From Bacillota bacterium (GTDB taxonomy: Bacteria > Bacillota > Clostridia > Lachnospirales > Lachnospiraceae), in assembly GCA_023414355.1 (NCBI GenBank), contig JAEZOB010000009.1:124001-188000 (forward strand): a stretch of 64,000 bases of DNA, written 5' to 3'. Below the pieces are notes generated by a model. The model saw only the letters and a program-made list of their open reading frames with translations. It ran no database searches and was not told where the DNA came from. The translations under genes and the position numbers were made by a program. Positions 7,327 to 16,499 of the stretch are shown here, piece after piece. Each line of letters starts with the position of its first letter. Position 1 is the stretch's first letter.

Positions 7327-9471
7327 ATGAAAAAAACGTTAATAACACTGGTTACTATCTCCGTAGTAGCTTTTTGTCTGTCCGGGCCTTTCTTTACAGG
7401 TACCGCCAGTGCAGAAGAGACAAACGGGAGCAATCCTATTGACACGACGGTGCAGACACCGACTGCAACTCAGATCATAATTACCCAAAATCCCTTTAAA
7501 ACTACTTATTCCTGCGGTGAAAGTCTTGACTTAGCTGGCCTCCAGGTGCAGAGCGTAAATGTAGACGGTACCAGCAGCATGATAACGGATTATACCTATG
7601 AAGGTTATGATAGCAGCCGGGTTGGTGTGCAGACTGTGACGATCAGGTATCAGAATTGTGTTGCCAGCCTTAGTGTAACGGTAAATCCTGCAAAGATTAG
7701 CAATCTATCTGTCAGAGATCACAGTACCACTTCCTATACTCTGGTCTGGGATGCTGCCTCAGATGTATCTTATTATGAGATTTATGTACGGGATGATATG
7801 ACCGGCATGTATTCGACTGCCGGTACCTCTTTCACAAACTACTATACCTTCAATCAACCAAGTGGAACAATAAAATCCTATCAAATTCGTGCTGTAAAGG
7901 ATTTATACGGATCCTTGTATCTTGGTGAATTTTCCGACAGCTATACCGCTGCAACATCCCCAGATAAGGTTCAGACACTGACTGCTTCCAATTCTACTGC
8001 GGCCTCTGCGGATCTATCTTGGAGCGCTGTTACAGGAGCTACCGGATACAGTATTTACAGACGTGCCGAGACAGCCAAGGATTTTACCCTATGCGCAAAC
8101 ACAATGGGTACTACCTATACTGACATTGGCCTAAACTCCGGGACGGTTTATGAGTATAAGATTTGTGCTTATGTCTATGAGGACGAATTTTACGGAGAAG
8201 CTTCACCTTCCGCGACTATCTGTACGAATCCCGGTATAGTAAAGCTTAATATCAAAGCAGGAGAAGGGAAAGCCAGACTGACCTGGTCAAAAGCCACAGG
8301 AGTGACTTCCTATGAAATTTTTGGTGGTGATGGAATGGGTGGTTATAATCTCCTGACCACCAATTATGGTAACAACTGCAGCTATCTGGTGGAGAGTCTG
8401 ACGACGGGAGAGACTTATTCCTTTTACATAATAGCACATAGGAACTATAACGGGACCATATACAGCAGTGCAGTACCGGCTCCGAAAGCGGTAACTATTA
8501 CAGAGGTAGCTGCGACCAGTACGAAGGCTAAATACTTTGCCGGCAAGAATGAGTTTATGAATTCTGAAGCCTATACATTAATTGATACCTTTAAGAGTAG
8601 TGTGAATTATTCCAAGAGCTATATCATACCGGGGCTCATCGAGACGAACGTAGGCGGATTTATCAGTAGCAACATGTGCCCTCAGGGAGTGTGCTTTGCT
8701 AGGGATTATCTCTTGGTTACGGCTTATGATATAAGGGATGAAGAGAAGTCCGTGGTCTATGTGCTTGATAAGAATTCAAAGGCACTTTTGACCACCTTGG
8801 TGTTACCCACAGATGCCCATGTAGGCGGTATCTGCTATGACGGAAATTATCTCTGGCTGACAACCGGTTCCAGAGCATCTGCACTTAAGATGACAGATGT
8901 ACAATATGCGGTAGAGTCAGGGCAGGCATATTATAATGTGGACTTCTTCGGGGTCTGCAAGCTTGGAATAGGAGCTTCATATATTACATATTTCGATGAT
9001 AAGCTATGGGTAGGAACTTATAACGAACTTCAAAATACATATATGTACAGTTATGAGATAGATGATTTTGATACCTCACTCTCCCTGACCAAGGTGGATA
9101 CTGTCAGGATGCCAACCAGGGTGCAGGGTGTTTCCTTCACAGAAGACGGCTATCTGATCATGTCTCGTTCCTGTCAGCTCTACGCGGGACTCCGTGGATA
9201 TATGAGAAGGATTGAGGTGTATCAGCCTGATCTTGCGAATGAGGCTGGAGGAACCATCTCAGTGGGTGCGGCAATCAATTGCATCTATACGCCCTCTATG
9301 AATGAAGGTATAGCATTACGAGGATCTTATCTTTATGTCATATTTGAGTCTGGAGCGTTTCCGAATGCGTCCTACAAGATGGACAGAATCTGTGCGATCA
9401 AGCTGAATTCCGTACTTGGGGAGAACATCGTACTGGCCAGGTCAGAAAAGAGTAAAAGTAAAAATAATTAA
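7327..9471 (+). CDS. Secreted multidomain protein with Ig-like and fibronectin type III modules
   Basis: A 714-residue protein with a signal peptide (MKKTLITLVTISVVAF..., probable cleavage after GTASA). Residues about 40-120 resemble a bacterial Ig-like Big_3 domain (KTTYSCGESLDLAGLQV, then VQTVTIRY). Three fibronectin type III-like units follow at about 125-395 (for example DLSWSAVTGATGYSIYRR). The C-terminal 300 residues have repeated strand-turn patterns (YLLVTAYDIRD, NYLWLTTGS, KLWVGTY, YLIMSRS) suggesting a beta-propeller. No catalytic motif, sortase signal or lipobox was seen. It was started at 7327 because AAGGAGTG lies just upstream and the signal peptide begins there. Function unknown; an extracellular binding role is inferred. 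Confidence 0.75.
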   Translation: MKKTLITLVTISVVAFCLSGPFFTGTASAEETNGSNPIDTTVQTPTATQIIITQNPFKTTYSCGESLDLAGLQVQSVNVDGTSSMITDYTYEGYDSSRVGVQTVTIRYQNCVASLSVTVNPAKISNLSVRDHSTTSYTLVWDAASDVSYYEIYVRDDMTGMYSTAGTSFTNYYTFNQPSGTIKSYQIRAVKDLYGSLYLGEFSDSYTAATSPDKVQTLTASNSTAASADLSWSAVTGATGYSIYRRAETAKDFTLCANTMGTTYTDIGLNSGTVYEYKICAYVYEDEFYGEASPSATICTNPGIVKLNIKAGEGKARLTWSKATGVTSYEIFGGDGMGGYNLLTTNYGNNCSYLVESLTTGETYSFYIIAHRNYNGTIYSSAVPAPKAVTITEVAATSTKAKYFAGKNEFMNSEAYTLIDTFKSSVNYSKSYIIPGLIETNVGGFISSNMCPQGVCFARDYLLVTAYDIRDEEKSVVYVLDKNSKALLTTLVLPTDAHVGGICYDGNYLWLTTGSRASALKMTDVQYAVESGQAYYNVDFFGVCKLGIGASYITYFDDKLWVGTYNELQNTYMYSYEIDDFDTSLSLTKVDTVRMPTRVQGVSFTEDGYLIMSRSCQLYAGLRGYMRRIEVYQPDLANEAGGTISVGAAINCIYTPSMNEGIALRGSYLYVIFESGAFPNASYKMDRICAIKLNSVLGENIVLARSEKSKSKNN

Positions 9472-9496
9472 TATAAACTTTTATTAAATGCATTTA

Positions 9497-9541
9497 CCCC
9501 GCCTGATTGGATCTTAAGGGATCCAATGAGACGGGGCTTTT
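9497..9541. terminator. Terminator between the secreted protein gene and mntH
   Basis: CCCCG and GATTGGATC pair with GATCCAAT and CGGGG around TTAAGG, with a short T-run. It serves convergent genes on both strands. Confidence 0.75.
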
Positions 9542-9542
9542 G

Positions 9543-10832
9543 CTATCCCAAAATAGTTAGGAGTATCAGAGCTGTATTTGCAGTAAGGATGACGACTGTA
9601 ATCATCCATCCTATGACATTGGTGATCGGCTTATTCATCAAGGGACCCATAAGCGCTTTCCTTTTGGTAAGCAGCAGAAGAGGAATGACTGCGACAGGCA
9701 GGATAAAGCTTAGGATGACCTGACTAAGGACCAAAGCGCGCAAAGGACTGATACCGCTCATAATGATTAACATGGCAGGAAATATCGTAATCATACGGGT
9801 GACCCTGTCCTTGATATTTAAGCCGACAAAGCCCTGCATTACCGTCTGTCCGGCCATCGTACCTACGGCTGAGGAGGATAGACCGGAGGCAATCAAAGCG
9901 ATGGCAAACACCTGGCCTGAGATGGCTCCGAGCAGCGGAGTGAGAGATTCCTTTGCCTCTTCCATCGTGGAGACGGGGAGCTGATTCTTATAAAATACTG
10001 CTGCCGAAACGACAACCATCGCTGCATTCACAAGAAAGGCAAGGTTCATAGCTATTGTAATATCCAGACGCTCGAACCGATAATGCCTGATTTTTTCCAG
10101 CGGAGACAGGTCCTTATTTCTTTGTTGAACCAGCTGAGAATGGAGATATATAACATGGGGCATAACAGTAGCCCCTAGCATACCCACCGCAATGAGTACT
10201 GCATCTTTTCCGGGAAGAGATGGCAGAAGAGTATGAATACCAATCTGTTGCCAATCCGGTTTCGCTAAAAAAAGCTCCAGACCATAGGAGACGCAGATGA
10301 CTCCGATAAAGGCAGTAATCACGATCTCTATCACACGCTGACCGTATTTACTGAGATAGATAATGAGGAGAGTCGCTCCGGCAGTGATCAGCCCGGCTAT
10401 AGTAAGCGGGATGTGAAATAACAATTGAAAGCCGATCGCTCCACCGATGAATTCTGCCAGATCTGTAGCCATTGCTGCCAGCTCTGCCAGAATTAAAAAA
10501 CACCAATTGATCTTCCTGGAAAAGACCTTACCGCATAACTGCGGCAGATTGTAGCCGGTGGCAATACCAAGCTTGGCTGTCAGAGTCTGCAGGAAAATAG
10601 CCATAAGATTACTCCATAGGATTACCCAAAGCAGATGATAATTATAGGAAGCGCCGCCGGTGATATTGGTGGCAAAATTGCCGGGATCGATGTAAGCGAC
10701 GCTGATGACGAAGGCGGGTCCGAGAAAACTCAATACAGATTTCTTCTTTGGCAGGATTATCGTATTTAATCTTTTGAAACCAATTTGATCAACAGTCGAA
10801 GGATACGTCCGACCATAACTCTCATCCAGCAT
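9543..10832 (-). CDS. mntH: Nramp-family divalent metal (Mn2+) transporter
   Basis: A 429-residue membrane protein with about eleven transmembrane helices. The helix-1 motif DPGNFATNI and the helix-6 motif MPHVIYLHS are the metal-binding signatures of Nramp transporters, which import Mn2+ (or Fe2+) by proton symport across the cytoplasmic membrane. Its upstream neighbour on the same strand is an MntR-like repressor gene, which favours manganese. A perfect 8+8 palindrome lies about 50 bases upstream of the start and is a good candidate MntR operator. AGAGAGGTG precedes the ATG. Confidence 0.9.
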   Translation of the reverse strand: MLDESYGRTYPSTVDQIGFKRLNTIILPKKKSVLSFLGPAFVISVAYIDPGNFATNITGGASYNYHLLWVILWSNLMAIFLQTLTAKLGIATGYNLPQLCGKVFSRKINWCFLILAELAAMATDLAEFIGGAIGFQLLFHIPLTIAGLITAGATLLIIYLSKYGQRVIEIVITAFIGVICVSYGLELFLAKPDWQQIGIHTLLPSLPGKDAVLIAVGMLGATVMPHVIYLHSQLVQQRNKDLSPLEKIRHYRFERLDITIAMNLAFLVNAAMVVVSAAVFYKNQLPVSTMEEAKESLTPLLGAISGQVFAIALIASGLSSSAVGTMAGQTVMQGFVGLNIKDRVTRMITIFPAMLIIMSGISPLRALVLSQVILSFILPVAVIPLLLLTKRKALMGPLMNKPITNVIGWMITVVILTANTALILLTILG

Positions 10833-10878
10833 AAAACACCTCTCTTATGTCATTCACCTTAGCAGGATATGAAACCTG

Positions 10879-10896
10879 TTTTAGCCAGGGCTAAAA
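10879..10896. promoter_or_regulatory. Candidate MntR/DtxR-family operator upstream of mntH
   Basis: TTTTAGCC-AG-GGCTAAAA is a perfect 8-bp inverted repeat with a 2-base centre. Its TTAG...CTAA ends resemble DtxR/IdeR-type operators. It lies between mntR and mntH. Confidence 0.55.
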
Positions 10897-10988
10897 ATGT
10901 TTTCCTAGACTATATTTATGAATGATAAGGAAGAAGTGTTACAGATATCGGCGAGCGCACAGCCTGTAAATATATCATTGTAAGTATA

Positions 10989-11465
10989 TCATTCCATCAT
11001 AGATACAAACTTCTCATAGCGCTCAAGGATATCCTGATTTTCCTCCAGAAAACAGAGGAAGTGCTCTAGACGTTTTAAGGTAATATGTGAAATACTGTGT
11101 TCAATCAGTTCTGTTTCAATCAGCATATCCTCCTTTACACCGAGGCATTTTAAAAATCCTTCGATAATCTCATGACGCTTTAAGAGATAGGCGCCGGCTT
11201 TTCTTCCACTTTCTGTCAGCACAATGATACCGTATTTTTTATAGTCCAGAAATCCCAGACGGCTCAGTTTCTGAACCATTTTTGTGGCAGAGGGGGCAGC
11301 GACATTTAAAAGAGCTGACAAGGTATGGATGCGCATATAGCCTTCTGTGAGGCTGTTCCGATAAATCATCTCCAGATAATCCTCCATAGAGGAGGTCAAA
11401 ATTCTTTGATTTTTCTCCAGCAATTCATAACCGCGCACAGTATAAAATTTCAATGGTTCCTCCAT
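10989..11465 (-). CDS. mntR: DtxR/MntR-family metal-dependent transcriptional repressor
   Basis: A 158-residue protein. The winged helix at about 25-90 (SSMEDYLEMIYRN, VAAPSATKMVQKLSRLG) is followed by a helical metal-binding and dimerisation domain containing RHEIIEGFL and ELIEHSISHIT, with the His and Glu residues expected of the MntR type. It lacks the SH3-like third domain of DtxR, as does MntR. It probably represses mntH when Mn2+ is bound. It starts 12 bases after the stop of the polysaccharide deacetylase gene, so the two are probably cotranscribed. The start at 11465 has GAAGGAGAAG upstream. Confidence 0.88.
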   Translation of the reverse strand: MEEPLKFYTVRGYELLEKNQRILTSSMEDYLEMIYRNSLTEGYMRIHTLSALLNVAAPSATKMVQKLSRLGFLDYKKYGIIVLTESGRKAGAYLLKRHEIIEGFLKCLGVKEDMLIETELIEHSISHITLKRLEHFLCFLEENQDILERYEKFVSMME

Positions 11466-11477
11466 CGGCTTCTCCTT

Positions 11478-12368
11478 CTAATCGATATTTCTGTATTTGA
11501 GTGTCTTCATTGCCTCATCAAGGAGCTTCTTCATGGGATAATTATGAGCTCGACAGATTCTTCGAAGACCAAAAAGCCGTTCAGGTTCCTTATTGATCAG
11601 GTTCAACCCATAGGATGCGGACAGGGTGGCTTTAAAACCGAGACGCTTAATAATCTTTTCAGTAGTATCATTATATTTTCCGTAAGGATAGGTAAAGGTA
11701 GTAGGAGTAAGATTCAACAGCTCTGTTGTTCTGTCCTGAAGCTTAAGGGTGTCTTCTGTCAAAAGCTGCTCATATTGGGAGAGGGTTTCATTGGTTCTTT
11801 GGTAGCAGCCGTATCGACCATTACAGATTTTATGAAGATTAAAGGTATGATTTTGTATCTCGGCATGACCGGAATCCTGCATCTCCCGCAGCTCTTCCCA
11901 GGTAATATGAGCATAATTTACATGGTTATCCTGTACCCTTGAGAAATCATCGATACTTTTACCGACGATGGACAGGACGATCTTCATATTATACTTTTTA
12001 AGAAGAGGATATACATAATGATAGGTGCTCAGATATCCGTCATCAAAGGTAAGAATGATCGGGTTATCAGGAAGCGGAACATCTTCGTACACATATTGGA
12101 TCAGCTCTTGCATATTGATGGTATGATAATTATTTTTCTCTAAATAGACCAGATCACTTTCAAATTCATAGGGACTAATGCAATCTTTTCCGAAGCCTTG
12201 ATTCTTTACATGGTGATACATGATGATCGGTATACAAATAGAATGAGCGGAAGAGCTTACAGCATAAATATTGATGATATTGTCGGTTATGGAGTATAAC
12301 AGAAGAGTCATGATTGCAGATAGAAGAAACACTTTTCCATAGCGCTTATATGAAATGATATTCCGCAT
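11478..12368 (-). CDS. Membrane-anchored polysaccharide deacetylase (CE4/NodB)
   Basis: A 296-residue protein with an N-terminal hydrophobic helix at about 12-35, followed by a NodB homology domain. TFDDGY carries the general base and first metal ligand, EIQNHTFNLH supplies the two metal histidines, and TYPYGKYND fits motif 3. Such enzymes remove N-acetyl or O-acetyl groups from peptidoglycan or other surface polysaccharides. The ATG at 12368 was preferred over GTG 12377. The gene lies immediately upstream of mntR, an unusual partner. Confidence 0.85.
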   Translation of the reverse strand: MRNIISYKRYGKVFLLSAIMTLLLYSITDNIINIYAVSSSAHSICIPIIMYHHVKNQGFGKDCISPYEFESDLVYLEKNNYHTINMQELIQYVYEDVPLPDNPIILTFDDGYLSTYHYVYPLLKKYNMKIVLSIVGKSIDDFSRVQDNHVNYAHITWEELREMQDSGHAEIQNHTFNLHKICNGRYGCYQRTNETLSQYEQLLTEDTLKLQDRTTELLNLTPTTFTYPYGKYNDTTEKIIKRLGFKATLSASYGLNLINKEPERLFGLRRICRAHNYPMKKLLDEAMKTLKYRNID

Positions 12369-12499
12369 AAAATTCACACCCGGATGCTTTATCCATACAT
12401 TTTATGTGATACTTTAATAAACATGCAATATAAGCCTGCGTTTGAATGGAATGAGCGTCAGGATGAAAATAAAAAATGCAAGAATATGTCGAATAGCAC

Positions 12500-12527
12500 T
12501 TGTGAGTTCTGTACCATCTGATATAAT
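12500..12527 (+). promoter_or_regulatory. Predicted promoter of the EAL-domain gene
   Basis: TTGTGA and TATAAT with a 16-base spacer, 58 bases before the ATG at 12586. Confidence 0.5.
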
Positions 12528-12585
12528 TATAATTGACAACAGTGAATCTTGTATCTGTCTTCATGTACAGAGGAGAGGAAGTTGT

Positions 12586-14619
12586 ATGGATTATATCGCT
12601 CGTTTGGTATTGGTATACAGTCTGGCTTTTTTTCTTGCCTATCATGGAATGACTGTTTACAATAAAATAAAAAAATCTTCTGTTCTGCTGAATAACTTCT
12701 TAGGCGGTTTGATTTTTTCTGCGGTATTGGCAATCGTGATCATCATTGTATCTTTAGCAGATTTTCATCAGATGCCTTACAGCAGATTTCTACTAGTGGG
12801 TTTTGCTACCTTCTACTTTGGCCCTATTTCGGGTATACTATCCGCAATTATTTGTTCCATACTGGATTATAGCTTTCAGCATACCGATATCCTGCAGCAT
12901 GGTCTGATGCAGGCATGTAATATTCTCCTTTACTACTCGGCGAGCGTATTAATGAAGAAGCTGAGGCGTAATCCCAGAGTCCATGAAATTATCCTAGGAA
13001 TATTCATCATTAATGCAGTAGAGGCCTTTATTGCGCATCTTTTAGTTTTTGATAAAGCGTTTTACTGGATTAACCTCAATAATTTTTACTTGATCGCTCC
13101 GATGGAGGCACTGATGGCTACAGCACTGCTATCCATCAGTTACCATAATAAAGAAAGACAGGATCTAATTCTTCATCTTGAGACGAACAGTATCCAACTA
13201 ACGGAGCAGAAACAGCAGATCAAAGAGCTGTATGAAGAGGTTTCAGCCAATGAAGAGGAGCTCCGGAATAATTACAATGAACTATCAAAATACGAGGAAC
13301 GAATCGAATATCTGGCTTTTCATGAGAATCAGACAGGCTTTCTAAATGGTGAGAAGCTGATGGAGCGGCTGCGTGAACAAAGGAATGCGAGTTCTGAAAG
13401 AGGTGGTTCTATGCTGATCATCGGCATAGAGGGAGTGGATAAGCTGGAGCATACCATTGGGATCGTATTGATGGATACGCTACATTATCTGGTAGGAATC
13501 GAAGTGATGTCTGTCTTTGAGAAGCTTTCCGGCGGACAGATCTACAGCATGGCCAAAGGCAAGTATGCGGTAGTTGCTGACAGTGATGTAGAAGAGGATC
13601 AGCTTCATACAGTATATTCAGATCTTAGGAAGCGCTTTATGCAATCGTTCGTTATTAATACGATAGAACTGAAGGTAAATGTGGCAGCAGGAGGGTTACA
13701 TTTCTCCGAAGAGGCTGAGGAGCCGGAGCAGTGGATTGAGCAGTGCGAATTTGCATTCTACCAGGCTTCGCAAAGTGAACAGAGTGAACCGGAGATTGTA
13801 TGGTTCGGGAAGTCCTTGATGGAGAAGCATGCGAGAAAGCTACAGATCGAAAAAGAGTTATATAAAGCCATTGAAAAGAACGAGCTATATCTGGTATATC
13901 AAGCGCAGTATAATAACGATCGTAAGCTGATCGGTGCTGAAGCCTTACTTCGCTGGAGGCATCCGGAACTTGGGGAGATACCTCCCGTAAGCTTCATTCC
14001 GATTGCAGAGAAGAATGGTCTGATTGACAGTATTGGCAAGGTAGTGATTCAAAATGTCAGTAATCTTATGGACAGACATCGTGATCTCTTGTGGAATTCG
14101 ATGAATCAGATTCCTTTGTCCGTCAACGCATCCTTCCTTGAACTGATCAATCCTTACTTCACAGAGCGTTTTATGGAGATCCTGAATAAAAACAATGTCT
14201 CCTGCGACCAGATCAATGTGGAAATCACGGAAAGTGAAGTATCCAAGAATTATAAGGAGTTATCTGAGAATCTGAGTTTACTCAGCGAAGCGGGAATTAA
14301 GGTAGAATTGGATGATTTCGGTACAGGGTATTCTTCCTTGAATCATTTGGGTAGCATGCCAATTCATACAATTAAAATTGATAAATGCTTTATTGATAAG
14401 ATTCTGCTTGATGATAAGATCGGTGATCTGGTGGAACTAATTATTATCTTTGCCCATCGTTTTAAGATGAGGGTAATCGCTGAAGGGGTAGAGACAGAGG
14501 AGCAGTTTTTGTGGCTGAGAGATAAACAATGCGATGCATATCAGGGATACTATTTTGCTAAGCCTATGATGGAGGCGTTATTTTTGGAACAGGTTCAAAA
14601 AAATATTCAATCATTATAA
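12586..14619 (+). CDS. Membrane-bound c-di-GMP phosphodiesterase with degenerate GGDEF and intact EAL domain
   Basis: A 677-residue protein. Residues 1-180 hold five or six membrane segments resembling the 5TM-LYT sensor type, about 190-245 a charged coiled coil, about 250-390 a GGDEF-like domain whose active-site loop reads MAKGKY instead of GGDEF, and about 410-670 an EAL domain. The EAL domain has AEALLRW, the Asn of VNAS, EITES, DDFGTGYSS, KIDK, EGVETEEQ and QGYYF, so it should hydrolyse c-di-GMP. The GGDEF part is probably regulatory (perhaps GTP binding). The start at 12586 has GAGGAGAGGAAG upstream; the preceding 48 codons are not hydrophobic. It is divergent from the deacetylase-mntR operon. 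Confidence 0.88.
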   Translation: MDYIARLVLVYSLAFFLAYHGMTVYNKIKKSSVLLNNFLGGLIFSAVLAIVIIIVSLADFHQMPYSRFLLVGFATFYFGPISGILSAIICSILDYSFQHTDILQHGLMQACNILLYYSASVLMKKLRRNPRVHEIILGIFIINAVEAFIAHLLVFDKAFYWINLNNFYLIAPMEALMATALLSISYHNKERQDLILHLETNSIQLTEQKQQIKELYEEVSANEEELRNNYNELSKYEERIEYLAFHENQTGFLNGEKLMERLREQRNASSERGGSMLIIGIEGVDKLEHTIGIVLMDTLHYLVGIEVMSVFEKLSGGQIYSMAKGKYAVVADSDVEEDQLHTVYSDLRKRFMQSFVINTIELKVNVAAGGLHFSEEAEEPEQWIEQCEFAFYQASQSEQSEPEIVWFGKSLMEKHARKLQIEKELYKAIEKNELYLVYQAQYNNDRKLIGAEALLRWRHPELGEIPPVSFIPIAEKNGLIDSIGKVVIQNVSNLMDRHRDLLWNSMNQIPLSVNASFLELINPYFTERFMEILNKNNVSCDQINVEITESEVSKNYKELSENLSLLSEAGIKVELDDFGTGYSSLNHLGSMPIHTIKIDKCFIDKILLDDKIGDLVELIIIFAHRFKMRVIAEGVETEEQFLWLRDKQCDAYQGYYFAKPMMEALFLEQVQKNIQSL

Positions 14620-14627
14620 TTTATCTA

Positions 14628-14656
14628 TTGACATAGAAATACTTCGGTGGTAGAAT
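14628..14656 (+). promoter_or_regulatory. Promoter of the MarR gene
   Basis: A consensus TTGACA, 17-base spacer and TAGAAT. The spacer contains the half-site TACTTCG, which is repeated downstream. Confidence 0.75.
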
Positions 14657-14662
14657 TAATTA

Positions 14663-14681
14663 TACTTCGAACAACGAAGTA
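14663..14681. promoter_or_regulatory. Candidate autoregulatory MarR operator
   Basis: TACTTCG-AACAA-CGAAGTA, a perfect 7-bp inverted repeat placed at the expected transcription start. Another TACTTCG lies at 14640-14646 between the -35 and -10 boxes. Confidence 0.6.
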
Positions 14682-14707
14682 AATTCAATCCCGGGATAGA
14701 TGCTGTG

Positions 14708-15196
14708 ATGGAAGAAACAATGGAACAATTTATTTTCGAATTCATTGATCAATGTAAGCTGCTTTTTTTCCCTGAACAGTGGAATAATACCTTCCTGGAC
14801 TATTCTAAGAACGAGGTATTTGCCTTATTCTTTGTATATCGCAAAGGAAGCGCTAATATGACGGAGATTGCCGACTATATCGGTGTACCTCTGAATACCG
14901 CTACCGGAATTATCAGCCGCCTGGAGAAAAGAGGCGTCATCAAGAGAGAACGGGATGTGGTCGATAAAAGGGTCGTTACCATCGGTATCAGTGAGGAGGG
15001 AAAGCATTTTCTCACCAATCAATTGAATGAGTTGGAGCGATATTATGAGCTGTTTATGGAGGCCATAACAAGTGAAGAGAAGTTACTTTTGATTAAAATC
15101 ATAGGTAAGTTTCTTGATATCGTTTCGCGTGATTTGGCAGATCAAAATCAGCTGCAGGAGACAAAAAAGACAATCAGAAAGATTATCATAGAATAA
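14708..15196 (+). CDS. MarR-family transcriptional regulator
   Basis: A 162-residue winged-helix protein. The recognition region reads MTEIADYIGVPLNTATGIISRLEKR and the wing KRERDVVDKRVVTIGI, both typical of MarR. It probably senses a small molecule or a stress and represses its own promoter through the adjacent palindrome. It is the first gene before the twin ArsA-like ATPase genes; a hairpin overlapping its stop codon separates them, so read-through is probably partial. GTG 14705 and ATG 14720 are alternative starts. Confidence 0.85.
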   Translation: MEETMEQFIFEFIDQCKLLFFPEQWNNTFLDYSKNEVFALFFVYRKGSANMTEIADYIGVPLNTATGIISRLEKRGVIKRERDVVDKRVVTIGISEEGKHFLTNQLNELERYYELFMEAITSEEKLLLIKIIGKFLDIVSRDLADQNQLQETKKTIRKIIIE

Positions 15197-15224
15197 ACAG
15201 AACGGATCATAGTTCTGTTTATTC
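15191..15224 (+). terminator. Hairpin (partial terminator) between marR and the first arsA-like gene
   Basis: GAATAAACAGAAC and GTTCTGTTTATTC form a perfect 13-bp stem with an 8-base loop. It includes the marR stop codon and lacks a long T-run, so attenuation is likelier than full termination. Confidence 0.55.
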
Positions 15225-15308
15225 TAACCAAAATAGTTCGAGTGATGAAGTATTCGTAGAATGAAATATTAATACAAAATAACCGATGTAACAGAAAGGA
15301 AGGGTACC

Positions 15309-16499
15309 ATGGAACGTATTATTATCTTTACAGGAAAAGGTGGAGTCGGTAAGACCAGTGTGGCGGCTGCGCATGCACGAAAGGCAGCTGTTCAGGGAAA
15401 GAAGACTTTACTTGTCAGTGCAGATATGGCACATAATCTCAGCGATCTATTCGAGATGCCGATCGGAAGGGAGATTACAAGGATTGACGGGCAGTTGTAT
15501 GGACTCGAGATTGACCCGGAGTACGAAATGGAACACAATTTTAGTCATCTGATGGTTGCGATCGACAGGATGATAAAATTCGGAGAAGGACAGAAGGAGG
15601 AAGCGGAGGAGCTCTCTATTCTACCGGGACTTGAGGAATTGTTCTCACTCCTTAGAATTCAGCAAATCTATGAGAGCAAAGAATTTGAGGTTATTATCGT
15701 AGATTGTGCTCCGACGGGCGAGACACTTTCACTGCTAAAATTTCCGGAGCTTTTCTCCTGGTATATGGAAAAGCTATTCCCAATCGGTAAGGTTGCGATG
15801 AGGGTACTGCATCCGGTATCTCAGACGTTATTTAAAATAGAGCTTCCTGATGGAAAAGCAATGAGCGATATTGAAAAACTCTATGTAAAGCTGGTCGAGC
15901 TTCAGGAGCTATTAAAAAACCGGGAGATATCCAGTATCCGTCTGGTAACAATACCGGAGAAAATGGTAGTGGAGGAGACAAAGAGAAACTATATGTACTT
16001 AAATCTCTTTAATTTTAATGTGGACGGTATCTTCATAAACCGCATTCTACCGGTGGACTTAAAGCTGGAGTTCTTTGACGAATGGCAGAAGCTTCAGGCA
16101 AATTATATCCATGAACTGGAGCAGATTTTCGGGGCTTTGCCGATTTACAGGATCAAGTGGTATGACATCGAGATTACCGGTATGAAATCTCTTGATAGAC
16201 TGATAACGGACGCATTGACCCAGGATAATCTGTTGGAGGTCCTGACAACTCTTCGGAACGAGGAATATGAAAAGACAAAGGAAGGATACCAGTTGAAGGT
16301 ATTTCTGCCCGGTGCGGTGAAGGAGGAGGTTCTTCTTCATGAAACCGGCTCGGATGTGGTGGTACGAATCGGTAATTTCAAGAGAAGCATTCCTCTCCCC
16401 AATGCATTGAGGAAATATCAGGTGAGTGGGGCAAAAATTGTGGATAACTATCTGAAGCTTGAGTTTTTACCTATAGAAGGAGGTATAGCACATGAATAA
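15309..16499 (+). CDS. ArsA/GET3-like P-loop ATPase with C-terminal HSP20-like domain (first of pair)
   Basis: A 396-residue cytosolic ATPase of the SIMIBI class. Residues 1-300 carry the deviant Walker A GKGGVGKT, switch I SADMAHNLSD and the ArsA/GET3 signature DCAPTGETLSLL. Residues about 318-390 resemble the small beta-sandwich seen at the C-terminus of prokaryotic ArsA proteins (ArsA_HSP20). No CxxC zinc motif of GET3 and no arsenite-binding Cys cluster is evident, and no arsB, arsR or arsD is nearby, so arsenite export is doubtful. It overlaps the next gene by 8 bases. The start at 15309 follows GAAAGGAAGG. The function is unknown; a dimer with the second ATPase is inferred. Confidence 0.8.
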   Translation: MERIIIFTGKGGVGKTSVAAAHARKAAVQGKKTLLVSADMAHNLSDLFEMPIGREITRIDGQLYGLEIDPEYEMEHNFSHLMVAIDRMIKFGEGQKEEAEELSILPGLEELFSLLRIQQIYESKEFEVIIVDCAPTGETLSLLKFPELFSWYMEKLFPIGKVAMRVLHPVSQTLFKIELPDGKAMSDIEKLYVKLVELQELLKNREISSIRLVTIPEKMVVEETKRNYMYLNLFNFNVDGIFINRILPVDLKLEFFDEWQKLQANYIHELEQIFGALPIYRIKWYDIEITGMKSLDRLITDALTQDNLLEVLTTLRNEEYEKTKEGYQLKVFLPGAVKEEVLLHETGSDVVVRIGNFKRSIPLPNALRKYQVSGAKIVDNYLKLEFLPIEGGIAHE

